The notes under the pieces: model-generated
The model's database searches: none
The model's input: the letters and a program-made list of their open reading frames with translations, nothing else
What the model was told of the DNA's origin: nothing
Translations under genes and position numbers: made by a program
NCBI GenBank assembly: GCA_029857995.1
Contig: JAOUFZ010000066.1
Span: 1-8,644 of the forward strand
Direction: 5' to 3'
Length of the DNA stretch: 8,644 bases
Source: Dehalococcoidia bacterium
Lineage (GTDB): Bacteria > Chloroflexota > Dehalococcoidia > GIF9 > AB-539-J10
In this document: piece after piece, positions 1 through 6,556 of the stretch
How positions within the stretch are numbered: the stretch's first letter is position 1
Layout: each line of letters opens with the position of its first letter

Positions 1-630
1 CTTCTTGTCTCGGAAAACAACTTCTCCGGCAACAAACCTCTTGGGTATTCCTATATATTTCACATTTGGCACCAATCCGTACTCAGGATGCAATATCTCC
101 AGTTTGCCTTTGGCAGCTGCTATCACTTTCGATATCTCACTATCAGGGTCATTAACATCGCCGAAAACGAGCGCCTTCGTAGGACAAGCTTCTACACACC
201 TCGGCTCTTTCCAGCCTTGGTCCAGCAGGTGAGCGCAAAACGTACACTTTTGGGGGATGTTCTTCTCCTCATTCCAGTATATGACCCGATAGGGACAAGC
301 ATCAACTATCTGCTTCTGCCCGTGTGCCTTAGCTGGATCTATGATGACTATACCATCCGGTCTCTGATAAACCGCTTTATTCAAGGATGCCTCAATACAG
401 GGGGCGTCTTCGCATTGCATACAGGGTACGACTGTATAAGCGACTTTTACTTTCGGATATTGCCCCCGTTCTTTCTCAAGCACTTTCACCCACTGCTGTC
501 CGCTAAACGGCTGTGCAGCAGAATACCCCGGATAGTCATTACCGTAGAATTCGTCCCGGCACGCCAGAAAACAGTTATAGCAGCCATTACATCTGGTGAC
601 ATCCATTATCATTCCGTATTTCTTGGCCAT
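1..630 (-). CDS. Iron-sulfur (beta) subunit of a transhydroxylase-like molybdoenzyme, 3'-truncated by window edge
   Basis: This is the electron-transfer partner of the catalytic subunit just upstream. 210 residues are visible and the frame is still open at position 1. The start (ATG at 630, MAKKYGMIMDVTRCNGC) lies 6 bp after the alpha stop, with GGAGG at 642-646, so the pair is probably co-transcribed and coupled. Twelve cysteines are visible: C14, C17, C20, C24; C70, C73, C78; C112; C129, C132, C145, C149. This pattern gives three [4Fe-4S] clusters. DmsB-type subunits have sixteen cysteines and four clusters. As I recall, pyrogallol-phloroglucinol transhydroxylase beta (BthL) has the same twelve-Cys arrangement, and the stretches PCMQCEDAPC, CPYRVIYWNEE and KCTFCAHLLD match it closely. 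BthL is about 275 residues with a C-terminal beta-barrel domain; that domain would lie beyond the window. No signal peptide or Tat motif is present, so the protein is probably cytoplasmic. Confidence 0.9.
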   Translation of the reverse strand, partial: MAKKYGMIMDVTRCNGCYNCFLACRDEFYGNDYPGYSAAQPFSGQQWVKVLEKERGQYPKVKVAYTVVPCMQCEDAPCIEASLNKAVYQRPDGIVIIDPAKAHGQKQIVDACPYRVIYWNEEKNIPQKCTFCAHLLDQGWKEPRCVEACPTKALVFGDVNDPDSEISKVIAAAKGKLEILHPEYGLVPNVKYIGIPKRFVAGEVVFRDKK

Positions 631-636
631 TTTATA

Positions 637-3156
637 CTATGCCTCCCACTTCTCAATTTCTATCAAGCAAGAGTTAGGTGCCATTCCCGGAGCATTTTTG
701 GACAGCATCCGCGCCGAAGTAAGCAAGTTAACACAGCCGCCCCTATCGATAGAATAGGCTTTTCCCGGCTCCATGGGATCATATTTGGTCGATGAACAGT
801 AGCTGTGGACAACGCCGGGTTTACAGCGCTCGCTTACCTGAGCTATGCACAATACAGCTCCACGATCATTGTACAATCTGACTATGTCGCCGTGTTTTAT
901 GCCCCGTGGTTCAGCGTCGTGTGGATGTATTCTGGCTACCCAATAGCTGTAACCGTCTTTTTGAATTCGGTGCCCGGGTATTTCTCCCAACCACGGGCTA
1001 TGGCTATCATAATGGGTGTGGAAGGAGTACCTGGGATGCGGTGACAATAGCTGTAGCGGATATTTCCTGGCAAGCGGGGAATTTGGCCCTTCCCAGCTCG
1101 GAATATATCTGGGCATGGGAGGCCTTTCTTTATCATCAGGCAAATGCTGCTTCAAGCTCTGGGAGACAAACTCTATCTTACCGCTGTAAGTACCAAGTTC
1201 CTTGCCTTTTTCCGTATTCCTCTTGGGATTCATATAGTCAGGTGTATCACAAGGTCTGCCCTCATAAAACCAGCGCAACGCGGGGGTGGGTTTGTAGTCA
1301 TCGGGCAATGGCACCACATAATAGCCTTTCCTATCAAATTCCTCCCATGAGATATGCTTGGGCAGGTCGGATATTGCAAAGAATCTCTTGACCCAGTCCA
1401 GCATTGTCTTGCCTCCATCGGTAAAATCATCTTTGAAACCAAGCCTCTCTGCCAGCAGGGTGAATATATCGTAGTCGGACTTAGATTCAAAAAGCGGCTC
1501 AATGCATTTCTTCTGTCGGACTACAATTCTGTAATTACAGCCGTTACTGCTATGCGTAGAGTAGCCACCGGAACTGCCAAATTCAGAAATGTCATCCCTC
1601 TCCAGATTTGTGCACGCCGGCAGGATGATATCCGCAAACCTGGTCTCACTCCCCCACCAGCAATCCTGATTCACCACAAATTCCAGTTTGGGACTCTGGT
1701 ATGCCATCACCCATTTATTAGTTTCTGTCATGGTGCCGATGAATGAGCCTCCATAGCGATAGAACATCTTTACTTCTGATCCTCCCGGCGCAGGATATTT
1801 GTATGGCTTGAACTGTTGGTCAATCGAACTGCCGCAGAAACCTTCACCCCGCCACTCTACAGGCGGGTTCAATATGGCTTCGGGGAACAACAGACGATAA
1901 AGCCTTTGCTGCACAGGATTGGTAATCTTCTTATCAGCAGCACTGGTGGTAGCAAGTTTCCCATCTACATCTGCATAACCGGGAAAGAAGAAATTGGCAT
2001 CAAAAGGTGCTCCCTGACCACTCCCCCACATGCTAACTCCCGGCTTACCCAGGCCCTGCATTGCCTGCAAGAATACCATGAACCGCCCCCACTCATGGCC
2101 GTATGCCACGCGCCCTGCGCCACCAAACCCACTCCGTACTCCGCAGGAAAGCACCGTCCTCTTTGATGCCCATTCCCTGGCTAATGCCGTAATATGCCGT
2201 GCCGGAACACCACAGATTTTCTCAGCCCACTGCGGCGTCTTGGGTTTCTTATCTTCCTTGCCCAACACATAATCCCTGAACTGTTCAAAGCCTATAGTAT
2301 GTGTTTCCAGATATTTCTTATCATATGTATTGTCCTTCAACCAGACATAAGCAATAGCCAGGGCCAATGCTGAATCAGTCCCGACTTTGGGAGCGATCCA
2401 TCTATCTCCTATAGTTGCCGCAGCATAGTTACAGAATGGATCTACAAACACCTGTTTGATACCTGCTTCCCTTATCCAGAGCCTCCATATCTGTGACTCA
2501 CCACCAGAATATGATCCCCAGGTGGCATATGGATCACTCGACCAATACACTACCATCTCAGCGTTTTTCAAGGTATCCTCAAGGAGATCGTATGGCTCAG
2601 CGCAACCCAGTCTCCAGTAGAAACCGAAGGCGTGCACTGCACCCCAGTGAAAACCCTCCCAGCTATCCGGGTTGTCAAAGATGAACGTGAATCCCAGTAG
2701 ATTGAAGAATCTCATAAACGGCCCCAATTTGTAATTTACGGTGCCCCAATTATGATGGGATGATGTTATCGCCGTAATAGCGGAAGGGCCGTAAGTGTCT
2801 CTAATCCTCTTTGTCTCACTGACCACTATATCTAGTGCCTCGTCCCAACTTATCCTCTCGTACCGGGACTTGCCCCTCGTTTCAGGATGCCTATCACCCT
2901 TTGGATCAAAATCGACTCTTTTCATCGGGTATTTGATCCGCTCATCGGAATACAGCCTGGGTCTTTCGGTATGAACATAAGGTGCCAGTTTCACCTGTTT
3001 CGGCGGCGAAAACCTCCTGCCTTTAGCTTCAATTGTCCAGGGTTTGAAATCCTTTTCGTCTATTACGATGGGACGGACTCTGGTAATTTTGCCATCTTTA
3101 ACATAAACAGAGATCGCTCCACCGACGGTGCAGTTTGTAAAGACTTGCTCCGACAT
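637..3156 (-). CDS. Molybdopterin catalytic (alpha) subunit, pyrogallol-phloroglucinol transhydroxylase-like
   Basis: An 839-residue member of the DMSO-reductase superfamily, expected to bind a bis-MGD molybdenum cofactor. It aligns in my recall over its full length with transhydroxylase alpha (AthL, about 875 residues), which turns pyrogallol into phloroglucinol without net redox change. Shared blocks include YPMKR (77-81), SSHH-W (132-137), NPDSWEG (162-168), YDLLED (189-194), PACTNLER (513-520), SPHPR (705-709), YNDRG (762-766) and DRGGC (804-808). The N-terminus lacks the Cys motif for a [4Fe-4S] cluster, as in TH alpha. S165 matches the Mo-ligand serine, and H134, D164, W166, Y142, Y394 and Y532 match TH active-site residues. 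K143, F344 and S529 replace TH Arg153, Trp354 and Cys557. There is no Tat signal, so it is cytoplasmic. AGGAGG (3164-3169) lies 7 nt before the ATG. The family is secure, but the exact substrate is not; acetylene hydratase-like or uncharacterised hydroxylases are alternatives. Confidence 0.88.
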   Translation of the reverse strand: MSEQVFTNCTVGGAISVYVKDGKITRVRPIVIDEKDFKPWTIEAKGRRFSPPKQVKLAPYVHTERPRLYSDERIKYPMKRVDFDPKGDRHPETRGKSRYERISWDEALDIVVSETKRIRDTYGPSAITAITSSHHNWGTVNYKLGPFMRFFNLLGFTFIFDNPDSWEGFHWGAVHAFGFYWRLGCAEPYDLLEDTLKNAEMVVYWSSDPYATWGSYSGGESQIWRLWIREAGIKQVFVDPFCNYAAATIGDRWIAPKVGTDSALALAIAYVWLKDNTYDKKYLETHTIGFEQFRDYVLGKEDKKPKTPQWAEKICGVPARHITALAREWASKRTVLSCGVRSGFGGAGRVAYGHEWGRFMVFLQAMQGLGKPGVSMWGSGQGAPFDANFFFPGYADVDGKLATTSAADKKITNPVQQRLYRLLFPEAILNPPVEWRGEGFCGSSIDQQFKPYKYPAPGGSEVKMFYRYGGSFIGTMTETNKWVMAYQSPKLEFVVNQDCWWGSETRFADIILPACTNLERDDISEFGSSGGYSTHSSNGCNYRIVVRQKKCIEPLFESKSDYDIFTLLAERLGFKDDFTDGGKTMLDWVKRFFAISDLPKHISWEEFDRKGYYVVPLPDDYKPTPALRWFYEGRPCDTPDYMNPKRNTEKGKELGTYSGKIEFVSQSLKQHLPDDKERPPMPRYIPSWEGPNSPLARKYPLQLLSPHPRYSFHTHYDSHSPWLGEIPGHRIQKDGYSYWVARIHPHDAEPRGIKHGDIVRLYNDRGAVLCIAQVSERCKPGVVHSYCSSTKYDPMEPGKAYSIDRGGCVNLLTSARMLSKNAPGMAPNSCLIEIEKWEA

Positions 3157-3247
3157 AGATTATCCTCCTTTCTCGCACTGCTCAAAAATGCTCTGCCGGA
3201 CTGGCATGAACATCGGGAACGGACTGATTACATACAGGATGACAGTG

Positions 3248-3265
3248 GTAACTCTTCAAGGTTAC
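3248..3265. promoter_or_regulatory. Dyad in the leader of the molybdoenzyme operon (candidate operator)
   Basis: GTAAC and GTTAC form an inverted repeat separated by TCTTCAAG, which itself holds a CTT/AAG dyad. It would lie about 22-40 nt downstream of the predicted transcription start. The short inner loop makes a protein-binding site more likely than a stable RNA hairpin. There is no known consensus behind this call. Confidence 0.25.
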
Positions 3266-3293
3266 AGGGTTCACGTATGGCTCCATCCGTTGT

Positions 3294-3321
3294 ATTATAC
3301 CAATGAGCTTGTGAAAAGCAA
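3294..3321 (-). promoter_or_regulatory. Sigma-70-type promoter for the molybdoenzyme operon
   Basis: Read on the minus strand, a perfect TATAAT (3299-3294) with an extended -10 TGG just before it is preceded by TTGCTT (3321-3316) at a 16-bp spacing. Transcription would begin near 3287, leaving a leader of about 130 nt before the alpha-subunit ATG at 3156. The -35 box is weak, which fits an activated promoter; the palindrome at 3324-3346 lies directly upstream. Confidence 0.5.
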
Positions 3322-3323
3322 AG

Positions 3324-3346
3324 CCATGTGCTAGCTGGCCACATGG
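3324..3346. promoter_or_regulatory. Palindrome upstream of the -35 box (candidate activator site)
   Basis: A perfect 7-bp inverted repeat, CCATGTG and CACATGG, is separated by 9 bp. Its centre lies about 48 bp upstream of the predicted start of the minus-strand operon, abutting the -35 box. That position suits a dimeric activator. No regulator gene is in the window and I do not recognise the motif. Confidence 0.3.
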
Positions 3347-3732
3347 GCAACACTAGCGAACATGTTTTGGCAGTTTCCTTCTCAATACATGCGGTAGAGC
3401 TGAGATAGCCGAGCGATTGGTCTGGCCAATTGAAATCATTCTCAACAGGCAATTCCGTTGGCCGCACTTTGAACTCGTCTATATCTCGGCCTCTGCAGGT
3501 TTTTCGGGGATTTCATCGCATTCGCCTACGAATCGGCAAATCTGTGATTCACCGCTGGGCTCAATATCATTACCGCTAGAGCACGAGGATACGTGAGGCA
3601 CTGCAAAGACTGAAATGATACAGAAGGTGTCCTATAGCGCAGGTAATGTAGAGGTCCATTGGAGAAAGATGCTCGTCAGGTTTGTCGCGGTCTGAAGCTA
3701 TTTCCGCACAGTTAGCAGAGAGCCCTCGCCTC
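3347..3732. other. Non-coding stretch between divergent promoters, no recognised gene
   Basis: About 390 bp lie between the palindrome and the plus-strand promoter. Short open frames exist on both strands (for example minus 3576-3770), but none has a convincing ribosome site or a recognisable product. One minus-strand frame near 3540-3660 contains a faint transposase-tail-like string (LRYRTPSVSF) bracketed by stops, which is too weak to call. The length suggests a decayed gene rather than pure regulatory DNA, but this is inference. Confidence 0.4.
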
Positions 3733-3761
3733 TTGACCGCCGATAGGTTGCGTGATATTCT
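3733..3761 (+). promoter_or_regulatory. Sigma-70-type promoter for the membrane-protein gene
   Basis: TTGACC (3733-3738) and TATTCT (3756-3761) are separated by exactly 17 bp, with TGA giving an extended -10. Transcription would start near 3768, giving a leader of about 24 nt before the ATG at 3792. It is divergent from the molybdoenzyme promoter. Confidence 0.5.
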
Positions 3762-3791
3762 CATTACCAACTTCGGGAAAGGAGCTAGAAG

Positions 3792-4499
3792 ATGCAGGCA
3801 TTGAGAAAACTCAGAACAGTATCACAGTCAGGAGATGTTTTGCGTGTAGTCATCGGGATTCTGGTCTTTGGCTCGATCTGGGGGCTTGTTGAAGCTACTC
3901 TGGGTGGGGCCTTACACCTTATCCACTTCGCCTACAAAGGGGCAATTACAGGCGGCATCGGCATGGCAATCATGGCGACATTTGTCGTCATGTATCGACG
4001 ACCCAAGCTAGTATTCTGTATTGCAGTGATCGCCGCCCTGTTCAAGCCCCTGAGCGCCGTGATTTACGGCCACCCTATCTTTGCTCCCTTCGTGGTCAAC
4101 CCTGCCTCGGCAATCCTTCTGGAAGGACTGGCGTTCAGCCTGGTGGTCAGCCTCTTTTCTAAAGGTTTTGAAAGCAGTATCAAGGTGCCCATTGCTGCCG
4201 GTATTTCAGCAGGATACCTGAGCATCATCCTGTACGGTGTTCTGGCATCAGCAGCAGGTATGGGTAACTGGGCATCCTGGGGACTTGCTGAGAGACTCAG
4301 TTCAGTGTTTGCCAATGGTACGGGTCTGGCCATTGTAGGTACTTGTCTGCTGCTTCTGGGACACTTGGTGGGTACAAAGCTCCGACCCAATTTCTGGCAA
4401 TTCATGACTGCGAAGCCCAAGGCCTTCTACGCTAGCACTATAGCCATCACGGCCTTTTGCTGGATTGGCGCGGCAGTGGCCTTCGCATCAGGTCTTTAG
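3792..4499 (+). CDS. Multi-pass membrane protein, resembling an ECF-transporter substrate-binding (S) component
   Basis: A 235-residue, very hydrophobic protein with about six or seven membrane segments (roughly residues 18-40, 50-67, 71-92, 103-122, 132-153, 176-193 and 210-232). Positive loops (YRRPK at 68-72, a basic N-terminus) orient the termini. Size, small-residue-rich helices and conserved-looking loops (GSIWGLVEATLGG, YGHPIF) recall S components of energy-coupling factor importers, which bind vitamins or metals, but I cannot name the substrate. AAAGGAG (3778-3784) lies 7 nt before the ATG, a strong start. The next frame begins at a GTG overlapping this stop codon, and it encodes a P-loop. 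That suggests the original unit paired a membrane protein with an NTPase, now broken. A link to molybdate or cofactor uptake for the neighbouring enzyme is possible but unproven. Confidence 0.6.
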   Translation: MQALRKLRTVSQSGDVLRVVIGILVFGSIWGLVEATLGGALHLIHFAYKGAITGGIGMAIMATFVVMYRRPKLVFCIAVIAALFKPLSAVIYGHPIFAPFVVNPASAILLEGLAFSLVVSLFSKGFESSIKVPIAAGISAGYLSIILYGVLASAAGMGNWASWGLAERLSSVFANGTGLAIVGTCLLLLGHLVGTKLRPNFWQFMTAKPKAFYASTIAITAFCWIGAAVAFASGL

Positions 4500-4597
4500 T
4501 GACACTGCTCGTTGTAGGTGAACCAGGGTCAGGCAAGACCAGCTGGTGCAGGGAATACATTGACTGGCGGCGAAAATCTGGTTCCATAAGAAGTTAA
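4499..4597 (+). pseudogene. Truncated P-loop NTPase, N-terminal remnant
   Basis: A GTG start at 4499 overlaps the preceding TAG by one base, the usual layout for translational coupling. The 32 residues begin TLLVVGEPGSGKTSWCREYI, a beta strand followed by a textbook Walker A motif (GEPGSGKT), then stop at 4595-4597. No Walker B motif or continuation was found in the other two frames downstream, so the gene is cut rather than simply frameshifted. The intact version was probably a small NTPase working with the membrane protein, perhaps THEP1-like or DUF2478-like. That identity is a guess from the Walker A context. The break falls at the edge of the scrap zone that extends to 5051. Confidence 0.55.
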
Positions 4598-4710
4598 CTC
4601 GCGGGTCAGAAAAAGACGACTCGTTGCTTCGGCGGGAAGAGTACTGACAGATGCTCACCCGCACGCTTCAAAAGGGACTCGAAGATCGATGAGAGAAAGG
4701 TGGGAAGAAG

Positions 4711-4914
4711 ATGGCTGAAGCAAGAGCGAAACTCAGAAAGGAAGCCGAGGAAGAGAAAACATTCATAAAGGGACTTGATTTTTGCTCTTTCGGCATAGGC
4801 TCGAATCCCGCGACCGTTGATGTTAAGAACGGCAAAATGAGTAGGATTAGACCCTTACGATACGATTGGAAGTACCAGCCCGAGGCATTCAATCCCTGGA
4901 AGATTGAGGCGAAG
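4711..4914 (+). pseudogene. N-terminal fragment of a second transhydroxylase-like molybdoenzyme, fused to a transposase tail
   Basis: The frame starting at ATG 4711 (AAAGGTGGG upstream) opens with a charged, Lys/Glu-rich segment (residues 1-18). Residues 19-68 follow, with VDVKNGKMSRIRPL (36-49) and NPWKIEAK (61-68). The window's own alpha subunit has YVKDGKITRVRPI and KPWTIEAKG at the same relative places, so this is the first 65 or so residues of a paralogous catalytic subunit. It also lacks the N-terminal Fe-S Cys motif. Around the EAK codons (4906-4914) it passes in frame into IS3 transposase sequence, ending at TAA 5020-5022. The 103-residue chimera has a usable ribosome site and might be translated, but it has no cofactor-binding domains and cannot be an enzyme. 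The 113 bp before it (4598-4710) hold nothing I recognise. Confidence 0.75.
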
Positions 4915-5051
4915 GTATTGACTGAGCAGTGGCGCAAGGAGTACAATCAGGTACGTCCTCATGGCTCTCTGCACTATCGGCCACCTGCGCCTGAGGCTAG
5001 AATATCAGCAATACTAACTTAAGAAGTGGTATCCTTTATGGGGGCACATCA
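4906..5051 (+). mobile_element. IS3-family insertion sequence remnant: transposase C-terminus and probable right end
   Basis: Residues 69-103 of the chimeric frame read VLTEQWRKEYNQVRPHGSLH and then YRPPAPEARI. This is the characteristic tail of IS3-family (DDE, OrfB/rve) transposases, where W..EYN..RPH.SL.YR.P recurs. The catalytic DDE residues lie upstream in the family and are absent. After the stop, TGGGGGCACATCA (5039-5051) looks like the terminal inverted repeat, because many members end in a G-run followed by CA. The left end is not present in the window, so a flanking deletion removed most of the element. The CoA-transferase ATG is only 9 bp beyond the proposed end. Confidence is high for the protein tail and moderate for the exact right boundary. 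Confidence 0.75.
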
Positions 5052-5060
5052 GATAATGGT

Positions 5061-6299
5061 ATGAAAATGGAAAAAGAGACTCATGAAAGGATCTTAAGCG
5101 GGGTTCGCGTATTAGACATCACTGATATGGTGGCAGGACCGCTCTGTACGCGATATCTAGCCGACTGCGGTTGCGAAGTCATTGCGATCGAGCGGCCATC
5201 GGGAAAGGCTGCACGAGAATTACCTTACACTCATAATGGGTTGTCGGTTGAATATATAACCAACCATTGTGGAAAAAAGAGTATTGCGATAGACCTGAAA
5301 GCCAAAGGTGCTCGTGAGCTGGTACTGGAATTAGCCAAAGTGTGTGACGTGGTTGTAGAAAGCTTTCGTCCTGGGGTTATGACGAGATTGGGGCTGGACT
5401 ATGATTCGTTGAAAAAAGTAAACCCATCAATTGTCATGTGCTCCATTACTGGGTATGGGCAAAAAGGACCCTATGCAAAGGAGATGGCTATGGATGTAAT
5501 GATCCAGGCGTGTCGCGGTATAGCTTACATGATGGGTGAATCCGGGGAGCGCCCTCGGTTTGTTAGCTTTGCCGTGACTGATATTCTAGGGGCACTAAAC
5601 GCGTTCGGCGCTATCTGTGCTTCTCTCTACCGTCGGAGCGTCACAGGGGAGGGCGAGTATATTGATATAGCCTTGGCAGATTGCGCAGTTGCCGTACTCG
5701 GTAACCAAGTAGAGACACACATATTCAGTGGAGGTAAGGAGGAATTTCATTATATGGCCGGCAGTTTTTCTGGAGCTGTCGCCCCCGCTGGTGCATTCAA
5801 GGGGCGGGATGGCTATGTTGCTATGTTTCTTATTACAGATGAAGAGTGGAAGCGTCTTGCTGAGTGCATGGGAAGGCCGGAACTGGCTGTCGAGCCGCGT
5901 TTTAAGACGGTGGGCGGCCGGGTCAAGCACAAAGAGGAATTAACAAGGATATTAGATACGTGGCTCCAGGAATTTGAACAAGTCAAGGATGCGGTAGCAC
6001 TACTTCAAGATCACGGTTTGCTGGCAAAACCTATCTTGTCCTTAGCGCAAGCCTTAGATGAAGAGCAGCAAATCAAGGACAGGGGAATGCTGGTAAACAT
6101 AGAGCACCCAACCCTCGGTACGATGACCTGTGTGAACACGCCTTTGTGTTTCTCTAATAGCAGAGCGGGTCTTGAGGAGCCGCCACCGGTTGCTGTTGGA
6201 GAACATTCCGAGCACATTCTACGTGAAATCTTGTCTCTCGACAACGGAGAAATAAAGAAGTTGAGAGAGTCCGGGGTGGTGTTTGGTCCGGATGGATAA
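5061..6299 (+). CDS. Class III (CaiB/BaiF, formyl-CoA transferase family) CoA-transferase
   Basis: A 412-residue enzyme that would move CoA between organic acids through an aspartyl-CoA thioester intermediate in the cytoplasm. The N-terminal signature LSGVRVLDITDMVAGPLCTR (12-31) and NHCGKKSIAIDLK (68-80) are typical. VVESFRPGVMTRLGLDYDSL (98-117) and SITGYGQKGPYA (128-139) follow, as expected. The predicted nucleophile is D174 in AVTDILGAL, matching Asp169 of formyl-CoA transferase, followed by the usual RRSVTGEGEYID. The length is normal for the family. The substrate cannot be read from sequence: carnitine, oxalate, succinate or aromatic acids are all seen in relatives. The start is chosen by homology. 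No good Shine-Dalgarno precedes 5061 (or the alternative ATG at 5067), because the probable IS end at 5051 sits where the leader should be. No promoter of its own is evident. Confidence 0.9.
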   Translation: MKMEKETHERILSGVRVLDITDMVAGPLCTRYLADCGCEVIAIERPSGKAARELPYTHNGLSVEYITNHCGKKSIAIDLKAKGARELVLELAKVCDVVVESFRPGVMTRLGLDYDSLKKVNPSIVMCSITGYGQKGPYAKEMAMDVMIQACRGIAYMMGESGERPRFVSFAVTDILGALNAFGAICASLYRRSVTGEGEYIDIALADCAVAVLGNQVETHIFSGGKEEFHYMAGSFSGAVAPAGAFKGRDGYVAMFLITDEEWKRLAECMGRPELAVEPRFKTVGGRVKHKEELTRILDTWLQEFEQVKDAVALLQDHGLLAKPILSLAQALDEEQQIKDRGMLVNIEHPTLGTMTCVNTPLCFSNSRAGLEEPPPVAVGEHSEHILREILSLDNGEIKKLRESGVVFGPDG

Positions 6300-6320
6300 A
6301 GTACCTTTTTAAAATAGCGA

Positions 6321-6431
6321 ATGGGAATTCTGGAAGATGGCATAAAGGCTGCGGAGAGCCATGTTTTTGTTCTTGATCAATTTGATACTTACCCTAACAT
6401 TGATATTGAAGGAACTTTTTCAAATGCGTAG
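6321..6431 (+). CDS. Short open frame of unknown nature, possibly a gene remnant
   Basis: A 36-residue frame, MGILEDGIKAAESHVFVLDQ onward, ends at TAG 6429-6431, 21 bp after the CoA-transferase stop. The composition (alternating hydrophobic and acidic residues) looks protein-like, but there is no ribosome site before the ATG and I do not recognise a family. An in-frame TAG at 6315-6317 blocks extension upstream. It may be the tail of a lost gene, a small peptide gene, or chance. Confidence 0.25.
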   Translation: MGILEDGIKAAESHVFVLDQFDTYPNIDIEGTFSNA

Positions 6432-6432
6432 T

Positions 6433-6466
6433 CCACTGTTACCTGCGTGGTCAGCCTGCACAGTGG
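6433..6466 (+). terminator. Hairpin between the CoA-transferase and flavin-enzyme genes, weak terminator candidate
   Basis: CCACTGT (6433-6439) pairs perfectly with ACAGTGG (6460-6466) across a 20-nt loop. Only TTTG follows, so it lacks a proper U-tract. It could slow transcription from the CoA-transferase gene or bind a regulator. It supports treating the two flanking genes as separate units. Confidence 0.25.
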
Positions 6467-6478
6467 TTTGAAAAATAA

Positions 6479-6527
6479 CAAAGCTTTGCCATAGCCCCTT
6501 GTGAAAAGCAAGTTCTGATATACAAGG
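6479..6527 (+). promoter_or_regulatory. Candidate promoter region of the flavin-enzyme gene
   Basis: TGATATACA gives an extended -10 (TATACA at 6519-6524). No good -35 is seen at 16-18 bp; TTGTGA lies at 14 bp, too close. A 10-bp palindrome CAAAGCTTTG (6479-6488) and an inverted repeat CCTTGT/ACAAGG (6497-6502 and 6522-6527) flank it and may be operator sites. Weak evidence overall. Confidence 0.3.
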
Positions 6528-6556
6528 TAAGAATAAAAATATGAGCAGGAGGTTCT

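Noticed and set aside
385..387. Serine (S82) in place of the fourth cysteine of the second ferredoxin motif, as a possible defect
   Set aside because: Transhydroxylase beta lacks the same cysteine and still forms three clusters from twelve cysteines, so this is a family trait.
88..795. Long open frame on the plus strand at the left end
   Set aside because: It is the antisense of the iron-sulfur subunit and the end of the alpha subunit, both of which have clear family motifs on the minus strand.
3540..3770. Possible decayed transposase or other gene on the minus strand of the divergent intergenic region
   Set aside because: Only a short string resembles a transposase tail, it is bracketed by stops in frame, and no second motif or terminal repeat supports it.
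4064..4420. 118-codon open frame on the minus strand
   Set aside because: It is a shadow of the membrane-protein gene, with no ribosome site and no recognisable motif.
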